Shown here: in pieces, positions 8,138 to 16,826 of the stretch
How positions within the stretch are numbered: position 1 is the first letter of the stretch
How the letters are laid out: each line of letters starts with the position of its first letter
Source: an uncultured Eubacteriales bacterium
GTDB taxonomy: Bacteria; Bacillota; Clostridia; Oscillospirales; Acutalibacteraceae
NCBI GenBank assembly: GCA_934488615.1
Contig: CAKSSJ010000007.1
Location: forward strand, 1-64,000
Reading direction: 5' to 3'
Length of the DNA: 64,000 bases
Notes under the pieces: model-generated
Seen by the model: the letters and a program-made list of their open reading frames with translations, nothing else
What the model was told of the DNA's origin: nothing
Database searches by the model: none
Program-made: the position numbers and the translations under genes

Positions 8138-8365
8138 TTATCTTTTGGGATACGGCTTTTGCTGAGCGGTTCTTCCGAGAATATAGTCCGTTGAGGTTCC
8201 AAGAATATCGGCAAGCTCGCAGAGCATTTCAATCTTCATGGTTCTTCTGCCGCTCTCATACATCGAATACATTGTTTGACTGATTCCAAAATGCTTAGCT
8301 ATGTCAAGCTGTGTTAAATGCTTGTCACACCTGAGTTCTTTCAAAATGTCCGTGTAAATTGCCAT
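8138..8365 (-). CDS. Small XRE-family helix-turn-helix regulator
   Basis: A 75-residue protein that is almost entirely a Cro/CI-type HTH domain: TQLDIAKHFGISQTMYSMYE (about 18-37) carries the two DNA-contacting helices, and the end of the domain reads GTSTDYILGR. The ribosome site GGAGGG precedes the ATG at 8365. Two copies of a palindrome (8379-8397, 8435-8453) lie just upstream, the usual picture for an autoregulated XRE repressor. Its targets beyond this locus are unknown. Confidence 0.88.
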   Translation of the reverse strand: MAIYTDILKELRCDKHLTQLDIAKHFGISQTMYSMYESGRRTMKIEMLCELADILGTSTDYILGRTAQQKPYPKR

Positions 8366-8378
8366 AATGCCCTCCGAA

Positions 8379-8397
8379 TATTACAGATGTTGTTATT
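8379..8397. promoter_or_regulatory. XRE operator copy 1 (imperfect)
   Basis: TATTACA-gatgt-TGTTATT: the same 7-5-7 architecture as the perfect copy at 8435-8453, with two mismatches in the right arm. It overlaps the first bases of the rightward -35 and lies between that promoter and the regulator start codon. Confidence 0.6.
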
Positions 8398-8424
8398 GAC
8401 AATTAGAACACATTTTGATATAAT
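8396..8424 (+). promoter_or_regulatory. Perfect-consensus rightward promoter flanked by operators
   Basis: TTGACA (8396-8401), 17-bp spacer, TATAAT (8419-8424). It points away from the XRE gene, toward the HTH remnant at 8529-8690 on the opposite strand. No intact gene lies downstream of it. Confidence 0.7.
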
Positions 8425-8434
8425 AATGTTAAAA

Positions 8435-8453
8435 TATTACATATGTTGTAATA
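8435..8453. promoter_or_regulatory. XRE operator copy 2 (perfect palindrome)
   Basis: TATTACA-tatgt-TGTAATA, a perfect 7-bp inverted repeat with a 5-nt spacer, 56 bp from copy 1. It sits just past the expected start site of the rightward promoter, an ideal position for repression. Confidence 0.7.
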
Positions 8454-8528
8454 CTAAACTTGATTGTTGCGACCAAAAATACCGTCAAACGTAAAATCAT
8501 GTTCGGCGGTGGGGTATGTTATTTAATT

Positions 8529-8690
8529 CTATTTAATTTTATCATTGCTCAGACCGAGCAGATAATCTGTGGAAACATTGTAGTATTTTGCGAGCGTTAC
8601 AATGTGATGGCTCGGAATGTCTCTGACACCGCGTTCGTATGCGGTGTAATATCGATACGTTGTATTTAATACCTCAGCAATCTGCTTGAA
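8529..8690 (-). pseudogene. 5'-truncated XRE-type HTH gene remnant
   Basis: Fifty-three in-frame codons read FKQIAEVLN, then a recognition-helix region with TAYERGVRDIP, and end STDYLLGLSNDKIK before a TAG at 8529-8531. This is the C-terminal three quarters of an HTH domain related in layout to the regulator at 8138-8365. An in-frame TGA (8691-8693) and the end of the palindromic element at 8695 cut it off, and no start codon or N-terminal helix can be found beyond the element. Most likely the element's insertion or a linked deletion removed the 5' end. Confidence 0.7.
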
Positions 8691-8694
8691 TCAT

Positions 8695-8920
8695 CTTGCC
8701 GCCCCTTTAGGGGAGGTGGCTTCGGCGGTTTGCGCCGAAGTCGGAGGGGGTTAATTATGAGATAAAAGAAAATAGAGAAGAACAAAGAGAAAAGGTTTAT
8801 ATTTAATGCTTTGCATCGCAAAGCCACCGCTTCTTTTCACTCTTCTCTTTTATCTTTTCACTTGAATCGAACCCCTCAGTCACGGACAAGCCGTGACAGC
8901 TCCCCTAAAGGGGCGCCAAG
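8695..8920. repeat. 226-bp palindromic MITE-like element
   Basis: The two ends are near-identical inverted repeats, each beginning CTTG-S-CGCCCCTTTAGGGGAG and each followed by its own small hairpin (TTCGGCG/CGCCGAA on the left, TCACGG/CCGTGA on the right) and a GGGGTT box. The interior is also self-complementary (GATAAAAGA..AGAGAAGA against TCTTCTCTTTTATC), so the whole element could fold into one long hairpin. There is no coding capacity and no clear target-site duplication. This is the pattern of a non-autonomous dispersed repeat. Confidence 0.7.
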
Positions 8921-9033
8921 TATTAGTTTCTGCTGACACTGCGTTACCCTACCGGGGAGCCGAGACGGTTTCTGCTAACTTTTTTCACATAGAAACAATC
9001 TAAATAAACCGCACAGCTCGATTGCCGCCACGC
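8921..9033. other. Non-coding stretch between repeat element and groEL terminator
   Basis: No gene is visible. TTTCTGCTGAC (8927) and TTTCTGCTAAC (8970) form an imperfect 11-bp direct repeat 43 bp apart, of unknown meaning. Confidence 0.4.
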
Positions 9034-9073
9034 AAAAACCACCGCCGAGCGGAAATCTGCTCGGCGGCGGTTT
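9034..9073 (-). terminator. groESL terminator
   Basis: A GC-rich 12-position stem with one mismatch (9039-9050 with 9059-9070) and an 8-nt loop is followed on the minus strand by a T-run, 22 bp after groEL. Confidence 0.88.
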
Positions 9074-9094
9074 GTTTATATATTCAGCTTTTTA

Positions 9095-10735
9095 TCAATA
9101 CATTCCGCCGCCCTGGCTTGCCATTGCTGCGGCTGCAGCTGCGTCAGCCTGCGGATCGGGCTTGTCGGCAACGAGTGACTCGGTTGTGAGTACCATTGCG
9201 GCAACGCTTGATGCGTTCTGGATAGCCGAACGTGTAACCTTTGTCGGGTCAAGAATACCTGCCTCAAACATGTCAACAAACTCGCCTGTTGCGAAGTTGT
9301 AGCCGTAGCCTGTCTTGCCGCTCGAAACGATATCATTTACGATAACCGAGCCTTCAAGACCTGCGTTTGCGGCGATCTGACGTGCCGGAGCCTCAAGAGC
9401 CTTGAGAACGATCTTGATACCTGTCTTTTCGTCAGCGTCCTCTGTTGAATCAAGGAGAGCCTTAACTGCGGGGATAGCGTTGAGAAGTGCAACGCCGCCG
9501 CCTGCAACTGTACCCTCTTCAACAGCCGCCTTTGTAGCCGAAAGAGCGTCCTCGATGCGGAGCTTCTTATCCTTCATTTCAGTCTCAGTAGCGGCACCTA
9601 CACGGATAACAGCTACGCCGCCCGAAAGCTTTGCAAGTCTTTCCTGGAGCTTCTCACGGTCGAAATCGGAGGTTGTGTTCTCAAGCTGTGACTTGATCTG
9701 AGCAACTCTGCCCTTGATCTCGTCCTTGTCGCCTGCACCGTCAACGATGATGGTGTTCTCCTTGGAGATCTTAACCTGACGAGCCTGACCGAGCTGAGCA
9801 ATTGTTGCGTCTGCAAGCTCAAGTCCGAGGTCTGATGTGATAACCTCGCCGCCTGTGAGGATTGCGATATCACGGAGCATTTCCTTACGTCTGTCGCCGA
9901 AGCCGGGAGCCTTGACAGCAACGCATGTGAATGTGCCGCGGAGCTTGTTGACAAGGATCGTTGAAAGAGCCTCGCCCTCAACGTCCTCAGCGATGATAAC
10001 AAGCTTCTTGCCTCCCTTGAGTACCTGCTCAAGAAGCGGAAGAATTTCCTGAATATTTGAAATCTTCTTATCTGTAATAAGAATGAGAGCGTCATCGATA
10101 ACCGCTTCCATCTTATCTGTATCGGTTACCATGTAGGGTGAAATGTAACCGCGGTCGAACTGCATACCCTCAACGATGTCGGAATCCGTAACAGCTGTCT
10201 TTGACTCCTCAACGGTGATAACGCCGTCCGCAGTAACCTTTTCCATAGCCTCGGCAATGATCTTACCGATTTCCTCGTCTGCGGCGGAAACCGTAGCAAC
10301 ACGGGCAATGTCGTTTGAAGATGTAACAGGCTTTGAATTTGCCTTAACAGCCTCAACAGCCGCGTCAACACCCATCTTGATGCCTTTCTTAACTACCATC
10401 GGGTTTGCACCTGCGGCAACATTCTTCATGCCCTCACGGACAAAAGCCTGTGCAAGGAGAGTAGCGGTAGTTGTACCGTCGCCTGCAACATCGTTTGTCT
10501 TGGTGGCAACTTCCTTGACGAGCTGTGCGCCCATGTTCTCGAACGGATCCTCAAGCTCAACGTCCTTAGCAATTGTAACGCCGTCGTTTGTGATCAACGG
10601 TGAACCGTACTTCTTGTCAAGAACAACGTTTCTGCCCTTGGGTCCGAGTGTGATTTTAACTGTATCGGCAAGCTTATCAATACCTGCCTGGAGAGCCTTT
10701 CTGGCTTCTTCTCCGTAAATAATCTGTTTAGCCAT
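9095..10735 (-). CDS. groEL: Chaperonin GroEL (60 kDa)
   Basis: A full-length 546-residue GroEL that forms the double-ring ATP-driven folding chamber. Hallmarks are TLGPKGRNVVLDK and GDGTTTATLLAQ in the N-terminal equatorial domain, a typical apical domain, and AGGGVALLNA in the C-terminal equatorial half. The tail is short (ASQGGGMY) rather than a long GGM repeat. It follows groES by 15 bp and is presumably controlled with it by the CIRCE site at 11073-11099. Confidence 0.98.
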   Translation of the reverse strand: MAKQIIYGEEARKALQAGIDKLADTVKITLGPKGRNVVLDKKYGSPLITNDGVTIAKDVELEDPFENMGAQLVKEVATKTNDVAGDGTTTATLLAQAFVREGMKNVAAGANPMVVKKGIKMGVDAAVEAVKANSKPVTSSNDIARVATVSAADEEIGKIIAEAMEKVTADGVITVEESKTAVTDSDIVEGMQFDRGYISPYMVTDTDKMEAVIDDALILITDKKISNIQEILPLLEQVLKGGKKLVIIAEDVEGEALSTILVNKLRGTFTCVAVKAPGFGDRRKEMLRDIAILTGGEVITSDLGLELADATIAQLGQARQVKISKENTIIVDGAGDKDEIKGRVAQIKSQLENTTSDFDREKLQERLAKLSGGVAVIRVGAATETEMKDKKLRIEDALSATKAAVEEGTVAGGGVALLNAIPAVKALLDSTEDADEKTGIKIVLKALEAPARQIAANAGLEGSVIVNDIVSSGKTGYGYNFATGEFVDMFEAGILDPTKVTRSAIQNASSVAAMVLTTESLVADKPDPQADAAAAAAMASQGGGMY

Positions 10736-10750
10736 GATGAATTCCTCCTG

Positions 10751-11035
10751 TTATTCTACTATTGCAAGAATATCGCTCTGACGAACGATGATGTACTCTT
10801 CTTTATCGAGCTTGACCTCGGTGCCTGCATATTTGCCGGTGATTACCTTATCGCCGACCTTAACATACATCTCAACCTCTTTGCCGTCAACAAGTCCTCC
10901 CGGACCAACGGCGAGAACCTCGGCGATCTGCGGCTTCTCCTTAGCGGAAGAAGCAAGAATAATTCCACTCTGTGTTTTTTCTTCAGCCTCTGTCATCTTA
11001 ACAACAACACGGTCTGCAAGCGGTTTGATTTTCAT
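10751..11035 (-). CDS. groES: Co-chaperonin GroES
   Basis: The 94-residue heptameric lid of the GroEL chamber. It opens MKIKPLADRVVVKM, contains the mobile loop region EKTQSGIILA, and ends EYIIVRQSDILAIVE, all normal for the family. An AGGAGG ribosome site precedes the ATG. It is the first gene of the bicistronic groESL operon under CIRCE/HrcA control. Confidence 0.97.
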   Translation of the reverse strand: MKIKPLADRVVVKMTEAEEKTQSGIILASSAKEKPQIAEVLAVGPGGLVDGKEVEMYVKVGDKVITGKYAGTEVKLDKEEYIIVRQSDILAIVE

Positions 11036-11072
11036 TGTGAAAGCCTCCTATAAAAACTAAATATTTGTCGTT

Positions 11073-11099
11073 TTAGCACTCTTGTTCCCTGAGTGCTAA
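11073..11099. promoter_or_regulatory. CIRCE element (HrcA operator)
   Basis: TTAGCACTC - 9 nt - GAGTGCTAA, an exact match to the CIRCE consensus, lying between the groES promoter and start codon. Confidence 0.97.
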
Positions 11100-11103
11100 A
11101 TAT

Positions 11104-11131
11104 ATTATAGCCCGTTTGCCGTAAAAATCAA
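11104..11131 (-). promoter_or_regulatory. groESL promoter
   Basis: Minus-strand TTGATT (11126-11131) and TATAAT (11104-11109), 16-bp spacer. CIRCE lies immediately downstream at the expected transcription start. Confidence 0.8.
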
Positions 11132-11244
11132 GTCTTTTTGAAAAAATTAACAATTTGATAATATTTTCTGCAAATAACAGAAAAAAGGTCTTTACCGACG
11201 GCAGATATGGTGCTAAAATATCAATGAAAAAGGCAGGTGTTGAT

Positions 11245-12033
11245 ATGGAGATCGGAGTTTCCTCCTCATGCTTCTATCCGTCGCTGATTGAGGAGTCGCT
11301 CAAAGCGGTCGGACGTTCGGGAGCAAAAACGGCAGAGATATTTTTTAATTCACCAAGTGAGCTTGAGGGCGGCATATTAAAGGAGCTATGCAGAATCAAG
11401 GATTACTACGGTATTCATGTCCGCTCCGTGCATCCTTTTACCTCGGGATATGAGCCGTATCTGATTTTCAGCAACTATGACCGACGCACAAATGACAGCA
11501 TTGAATTCTACAAGCGGTATTTTGCCGCGGCGAATGAGCTCGGCGCAGAGCTGGTCGTTCTGCACGGCGGAAGGGACAGGAAAGGATACACACCTGAATT
11601 ATATGCCGAGAATTACATTAAATTGCATAACGAAGCTCGGAAAGCGAACCTTTTCATCGCGCAGGAAAATGTCAACAACTTCTACTGCTCCGATCCTCAT
11701 ATTATGAAAAGGATCGCGGACGCAGTCGGCGACAAATTTAGAATGGTGCTTGATATCAAGCAGTGCCGCAGAACAAATCAGAGCGAATTTGAATTCATCG
11801 ACCTACTCGGCGATAAAATAGCTCAGGTTCACCTCAGCGACGGCACGGCGAAGCACGACTGCCTTGCCCCCGGCGCAGGCGAATACGATTTTGGAAAGCT
11901 TTTTAAGGCGCTGAAAGCGCACGGCTATGACAACACCGCCGTAATTGAGCTTTACCGTGACAATTTCAAGGATGAAAACGATATTAAAACGTCGCTTGAG
12001 TATTTGAAAAACATAATAGGTAACAATGCGTAA
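11245..12033 (+). CDS. Sugar phosphate isomerase/epimerase-type TIM-barrel protein
   Basis: A protein of about 262 residues of the AP-endonuclease-2/xylose-isomerase-like TIM-barrel superfamily. Family landmarks include VVLHGG, FIAQENVNN (metal-ligand Glu), LDIKQCRR and QVHLSDG, ending with a C-terminal VIELYR strand (second Glu). Substrate is unknown; relatives are sugar isomerases or epimerases. The start is uncertain: the ATG at 11245 follows a weak AGGCAGGTG site, but an ATG at 11224 is also in frame. A -10-like TAAAAT lies just upstream. It is a single gene, divergent from groESL. Confidence 0.8.
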   Translation: MEIGVSSSCFYPSLIEESLKAVGRSGAKTAEIFFNSPSELEGGILKELCRIKDYYGIHVRSVHPFTSGYEPYLIFSNYDRRTNDSIEFYKRYFAAANELGAELVVLHGGRDRKGYTPELYAENYIKLHNEARKANLFIAQENVNNFYCSDPHIMKRIADAVGDKFRMVLDIKQCRRTNQSEFEFIDLLGDKIAQVHLSDGTAKHDCLAPGAGEYDFGKLFKALKAHGYDNTAVIELYRDNFKDENDIKTSLEYLKNIIGNNA

Positions 12034-12047
12034 GTCTTTACAAATAG

Positions 12048-12080
12048 AAAAACACAGAGGTCGGTGATCTCTGTGTTTTT
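12048..12080. terminator. Bidirectional terminator
   Basis: A perfect 12-bp stem (12048-12059 with 12069-12080) has A-runs and T-runs on both sides. It serves both the TIM-barrel gene (plus) and the ABC permease gene (minus), which converge here. Confidence 0.9.
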
Positions 12081-12114
12081 TCATTATAATCATTATATAA
12101 TATTGAAATGCTGA

Positions 12115-15100
12115 TTATTCAATTTCCTTGAGCGTTTCCGCCATGTCGATCCTGCCGATTTTAATTTTTATCGGCAGAGAGGAAATATAAGCGATAACGG
12201 CTATAATGGCAATCGTCGCCAGATAGCTCCACCATGATATCGGGCTGTTGTAAACAATATTGTCAACAGAAATAAAGCCGATAAGCATTCTGTGCAAAAA
12301 GATGCCTGCAACAAGTCCTGCCACGGTGCCGTAAACGGTCGCGATAACGCTCTCGCGGATAACATAGATAAGCACCTCGTGGTCGCTCAAACCGATAACC
12401 TTGATGTTTGCAATTTCTCTTGTTCGTTCGCTGAGGTTGACGTTGGAATTCGTATACATTACAATGACCGCCAGCAGACAAGCCGAAAGAACGAACATCA
12501 TAACGACCGCAAGAATCCTGCTGATTGAAACATCGACCGCGCTCGCCATTTCTGAGGCTGTCGAGGCTCCCGTTACTATATCCTCCTTGAGGAAATCCGA
12601 CGCAAGATTCTTTATATCCTGCTGATCGGCATATTCCTTTGCGGTAACAACAATATACTTTCGCTGCGGCTCGGCTCCGAAAACGCTCTCGTAGGTCGCG
12701 TCCGTCATGTAAACATAGTGATTCGTATAATTTTTCGCTATGCCGCCGACCTTGACCTGCCGTGCCGTATCGTCAACCGAGGAAAGGAAAATACTGTCGC
12801 CGACGCTTATGCCGAGATCCTCAGCCATCTTGTCCGTTATAACAACATTGCCGCTTTGAGAATCCGCACTTCCGTCAACCATTCTGAGATTCGTATAGTT
12901 TGAAAGCTCTTCAAAGTCCTTCATCGAAACAACATTGACGGAACGCTTGACATCTGCCGCCTCGTCCGCCGAAGCGTATGCACTGCTCTTGGAGAAAAGC
13001 GTTGCGTTCTCGGTGCGCTGATCGCTGCTTATCTCTTTGAGAATCTTTGCGTCCCGAGACTGCGGCGTTCTGAGGACAAACAGAATATCATATTTGAAAA
13101 CTCCGTTGTCATTATACTGAGCGCCCGACACCGCCGTAGTGGAATTGATAAGTCCGAATGAGGAAAGCACAAGCGCTGTACAGCATGCGATTCCGATTGA
13201 GCCTGCAAGCACTCTTTCACGGCTTCGCGACATTGTTCTTGCAACAACGACCATGCCGTAGCTCATTCTGTCCCAAAGAGCGGGAATTCTTTCGAGAATA
13301 TTTCTTCGTTTATATTCAATATTCTTCGGACGCATCAAAATCGCGGGGTTGAATTTGACCTCGTGTATTACCGCCGTCATCGTTGCCGCCGCCGTCATGA
13401 GGAAGGACACCGCAGTTCCGATGAAAACATATTCGCTGAGGAAAACCGTGCCGACATTCGGAACGCTGTATGCGGTATTATAAATAGAACAGATAACAAA
13501 CGGCAGAACGCATGTACCCATCACCGTTCCGACAAACAGGCCTATCGCCCATGCCGACAAGGAATACAGCAAAAACTTTGCCGCTATTGAGATATTGGAA
13601 TAGCCGATCGCCTTAAGAACGCCGATCTCTTTTCTGTCCTCTTCAACATTTTTTATCATTATAACAAGGCACGCGATCATGGCTGTCAGGAAGAACATGA
13701 TCGGGAACACCTTTGACATTGACTTTATATTTTCAAGGCTGACGGAAAAGCTCGACATTCCCGAAAGCTGATTTCTCGGTGTTGTATTCCATCTGAGATT
13801 TGCCAGATTGCTCAGCGTTACCTGAAGTCCGCTCAGCTCACTTTCAAGCGTTGATTTTTTTGAATCAATATCGTTTTTTAGCTGAGTGAATTCATCATCG
13901 ACCGTGCTGTATCTTGACTTTGCAACCTTTAAGTCATACTCCGCTTTTTCCTGCTCAACGGAGCCGTTGCGAACCGCAAGAGTGTAGCTTATCTGCGCTT
14001 CGGTAACGCGGCTGTTGAGAGTCTCCAGCTGTGCGGCCTCACTCTCGACCTGTGCAATGAGATTCGTGAGACTGGTCTGACCGCGCGTCAGATTCGTCAT
14101 CGACGACATGTACTTTGCCAATGTTTCGGAATCGGCGTCGTAGCTCTTTTTCGCCGAATTATAGTTTGCCTCGGCGTTCGCGCTCTCCGTTTTCAAAACC
14201 TCATACTGAGACTTTGCGGCGGCAAGCGCCGACCGTTCATTTGAAAGCGATGAGGTAAGATTTTTCTTTTCGTTTTCTTTTTTTGTTTTCTCCGCCTTTG
14301 CGTCGTCAAGAGTTGACTGCACCTGCTGCAACTCCGTCTTTCTTGAAGAAAGCTCCTTTTGAGCCGTCGTAAGCTCATTGTTAAGCCTTGTTCTCTCGCT
14401 GAGCGCCGTCAGCTTTTCGCTGTCGGTCGCGGTTGAGCTGAGAATGATATCGTTCTGCCTTTTTATGCTCGCTCTCAGGCCCTCAACGGTGCTGTTCTGC
14501 GCCGTCACTCTTTGGTTATAATAGCTGACATCGCTCTCAGCCGATGATATCTGCCTGTTCAGCTCTTCTATTTCCGATTCAAGCCTTGCGATTCTCGTTT
14601 CATAATCCGAGATCTTGCTCTCATGATTTGAAATTTCATCGCTCTTCTTTTCAAGTTCGGACCTTTTGTTTTCATAGGTATCGCTGTAAGAATCAAGCTC
14701 AATTTTTGCCGCGGAATGTTTTTTTTCAAGGTCGTCATAAAGCTTTTTCAGCTCCGAGTAGCCCTTGATTTCAGAGCTTTGGCTGTCCCTCGATTTCACA
14801 TGCGCGTCATAGCTGCTCTTAAGCGTAGAAAGCTGTTTTTCAAGACTGCTGAGCGTTGCCGAAGCGCTTTTAACCTTATCTGAATTTGAGGTTTTAAGCT
14901 CCTTGAGAACCTTGTCCTCGCTGTCAACATATTTCTTGAATTCGGCAATTGATTTTTCCTTTTCCTCGAGCTGGGCTTTGCTCGTTTTTGAATAAGCCTC
15001 TATCTCGTCCTTTTTGTCCTCAATCTTCTTAGTATATTCGCTTTTCAGCTCAACCAGCTTTGAATCTATCGCCGCCTTGGACACTTCTCTGATCTCCTCG

Positions 15101-15876
15101 GCTATCTTCTCGGCACGCTCGGAATATTCGTCTGAAAAAGAGTCAAGATATTCCGAATATTTCATCTTGACCGCAAGCTGATTCACCGTATCCGACGAAA
15201 AGTTTTCGGGAAGCACATATATATACGAATCCAGTCTGCCCGATCCGAGCTTTGTCTGTCCCCTGTCAAGCGAAATATATTCGGGAGAAGTAACCGTTCC
15301 GACAATAACGAACTTATTGTTTTTCAGCGAAGCTCCCGAGGAACTGTCGGCATCCGTTATATTCAGCGTTTTGCCGATTTCAATGTCGGGATAAAGCTCC
15401 TCCGACTTTTCGTCAACAACACACTCTCCCGCCTTTTCGGGCAGTCTGCCCGCTTTCAGGTCAAGACGGTTGAGGAACGAGGGATCATTTTTACCGTCAA
15501 GGAATTTTTTCTCCTTCTCAACATCGAGCGAGTTGATTCTCAGAATCAGCTCTGTACCGCTCTTGTTGACAAGCGTTTCCCTGCCGAGGGTCGCATATCC
15601 GTCAACATAGCTTGACGCAACCACCTGCGTAACGTTATTTATTTTTCTGATCTCTGAGATATCTTCGTCCGTAAAAGGAATCGTCGATGAAACATATACG
15701 TCCATCAGGTTGTTCCTGTTAAAATACTCGTTCGCCTCATAATTCATCGCAGGGCTTGCCGAGTTGATTCCCACATAGAAGCTGATTCCGAGCGCAACGA
15801 TAACGGCAATTGAAAGGAACCTGAGCCTGTTAGCGGCAATCGAACGAAAAGTATCCTTAATGAGGGTTTTTGTCAT
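12115..15876 (-). CDS. FtsX/MacB-type ABC transporter permease with long coiled-coil domain
   Basis: A 1253-residue membrane protein. One membrane helix near the N-terminus (about 18-38) is followed by an extracytoplasmic region, then a very long Lys/Glu/Ser-rich coiled coil from about 270 to 730, a first FtsX unit with three helices (about 765-880), a second extracytoplasmic part, and a second FtsX unit (about 1120-1245). The start is the ATG at 15876, coupled as TAATG to the ATPase stop; a GTG 6 nt upstream is also open. With the adjacent ATPase it forms an exporter or mechanotransmission complex. The coiled coil is far longer than in typical MacB. Confidence 0.88.
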   Translation of the reverse strand: MTKTLIKDTFRSIAANRLRFLSIAVIVALGISFYVGINSASPAMNYEANEYFNRNNLMDVYVSSTIPFTDEDISEIRKINNVTQVVASSYVDGYATLGRETLVNKSGTELILRINSLDVEKEKKFLDGKNDPSFLNRLDLKAGRLPEKAGECVVDEKSEELYPDIEIGKTLNITDADSSSGASLKNNKFVIVGTVTSPEYISLDRGQTKLGSGRLDSYIYVLPENFSSDTVNQLAVKMKYSEYLDSFSDEYSERAEKIAEEIREVSKAAIDSKLVELKSEYTKKIEDKKDEIEAYSKTSKAQLEEKEKSIAEFKKYVDSEDKVLKELKTSNSDKVKSASATLSSLEKQLSTLKSSYDAHVKSRDSQSSEIKGYSELKKLYDDLEKKHSAAKIELDSYSDTYENKRSELEKKSDEISNHESKISDYETRIARLESEIEELNRQISSAESDVSYYNQRVTAQNSTVEGLRASIKRQNDIILSSTATDSEKLTALSERTRLNNELTTAQKELSSRKTELQQVQSTLDDAKAEKTKKENEKKNLTSSLSNERSALAAAKSQYEVLKTESANAEANYNSAKKSYDADSETLAKYMSSMTNLTRGQTSLTNLIAQVESEAAQLETLNSRVTEAQISYTLAVRNGSVEQEKAEYDLKVAKSRYSTVDDEFTQLKNDIDSKKSTLESELSGLQVTLSNLANLRWNTTPRNQLSGMSSFSVSLENIKSMSKVFPIMFFLTAMIACLVIMIKNVEEDRKEIGVLKAIGYSNISIAAKFLLYSLSAWAIGLFVGTVMGTCVLPFVICSIYNTAYSVPNVGTVFLSEYVFIGTAVSFLMTAAATMTAVIHEVKFNPAILMRPKNIEYKRRNILERIPALWDRMSYGMVVVARTMSRSRERVLAGSIGIACCTALVLSSFGLINSTTAVSGAQYNDNGVFKYDILFVLRTPQSRDAKILKEISSDQRTENATLFSKSSAYASADEAADVKRSVNVVSMKDFEELSNYTNLRMVDGSADSQSGNVVITDKMAEDLGISVGDSIFLSSVDDTARQVKVGGIAKNYTNHYVYMTDATYESVFGAEPQRKYIVVTAKEYADQQDIKNLASDFLKEDIVTGASTASEMASAVDVSISRILAVVMMFVLSACLLAVIVMYTNSNVNLSERTREIANIKVIGLSDHEVLIYVIRESVIATVYGTVAGLVAGIFLHRMLIGFISVDNIVYNSPISWWSYLATIAIIAVIAYISSLPIKIKIGRIDMAETLKEIE

Positions 15877-16577
15877 TACCACTCTATCCTTTCAACAGGC
15901 ATCGGCGTATCGTTTATTTCAATCTTGCTGATTTTTCCGCTTTTCATTGAAATAATGCGGTCCGCAATCGGTGCAATTGCATTGTTGTGAGTTATGATCA
16001 CAACTGTCATTTTCATAATTTCCGAAACCTTTTTGATAAGCTTCAGAACCTGAATTCCCGTTTCATAGTCGAGAGCGCCCGTCGGCTCATCGCACAATAA
16101 AAGCTTCGGCTTTTTAACAAGTGCTCTTGCAATGGCAACACGCTGCTGCTCGCCGCCCGAAAGCTGAGACGGGAAAAGGGTCGCCCTCTTTTCAAGACCC
16201 ACAAGGCGAAGAAGCGCCATACAGTCAACCGCTTTGTCGCTGAGGTTTGCAACCAGTTCAAGATTCTCGACCGCAGTGAGGTTAGGAACAAGGTTATATG
16301 ATTGAAAAATAAAGCCAACCTCCTGCCTGCGGTAAAGCATAAGCATACGCTTGCCGAAATCTGTAATTATTTTATCGTCAACGGCGATCTGTCCGCCCGA
16401 GCATCTGTCCATTCCGCCAAGCACATTCAAAAGCGTGGTTTTTCCCGCTCCGCTGGGTCCAACGACAACGCAAAGCTCCCCCTGTTCAATGGAAAAGCTG
16501 ACCCCGTCGAGAGCGTTTACCGTCTCGGAGCCCGATTTATATCTTTTGTATACGTCTGCAAATTCAATGTAGCCCAT
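15876..16577 (-). CDS. ABC transporter ATP-binding protein (LolD/MacB type)
   Basis: A 233-residue ATPase with Walker A GPSGAGKTTLLN, signature LSGGEQQR, Walker B LLLCDEPTGALD and switch ITHN. The class matches LolD/MacB-type ATPases that pair with FtsX-like permeases. The ATG at 16577 is chosen because AAGGCGGTG lies just before it; an upstream ATG (16598) adds seven residues without a site. It is the first gene of a two-gene operon and is coupled to the permease by a TAATG overlap. Confidence 0.93.
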   Translation of the reverse strand: MGYIEFADVYKRYKSGSETVNALDGVSFSIEQGELCVVVGPSGAGKTTLLNVLGGMDRCSGGQIAVDDKIITDFGKRMLMLYRRQEVGFIFQSYNLVPNLTAVENLELVANLSDKAVDCMALLRLVGLEKRATLFPSQLSGGEQQRVAIARALVKKPKLLLCDEPTGALDYETGIQVLKLIKKVSEIMKMTVVIITHNNAIAPIADRIISMKSGKISKIEINDTPMPVERIEW

Positions 16578-16618
16578 AATACACCGCCTTTTAGGCATTT
16601 TAAAAATAATCCACGATA

Positions 16619-16647
16619 ATTATACAACACATCGGCTGTGTTTGCAA
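16619..16647 (-). promoter_or_regulatory. Promoter of the ABC exporter operon
   Basis: Minus-strand TTGCAA (16642-16647), 17-bp spacer, TATAAT (16619-16624). Confidence 0.75.
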
Positions 16648-16751
16648 GGAATAACTTGACCGCATGCAAAATAAATTTATACAAATGTGTCCTTATGAAT
16701 AAAAATGTTGTCGATAATTGTACGGTTACAGTACGGATTTGAAAATTTTTC

Positions 16752-16780
16752 TTGATTTTCCATCTCGGATACACTATAAT
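16752..16780 (+). promoter_or_regulatory. Promoter of the BMP-type lipoprotein gene
   Basis: TTGATT (16752-16757), 17-bp spacer, TATAAT (16775-16780), about 45 bp before the ribosome site. Confidence 0.8.
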
Positions 16781-16826
16781 GTATTTATAATTTATAAACG
16801 TATAATTCTCTAAGGAGGACTCTTTA

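Noticed and set aside
8460..8669. Rightward 69-codon open frame downstream of the perfect promoter
   Set aside because: It starts at TTG with no ribosome site and lies antisense to the HTH remnant, whose reading frame has clear family motifs.
10176..10718. Rightward 180-codon open frame inside groEL
   Set aside because: A Ser/Ala/Thr-rich antisense shadow of a universally conserved gene.
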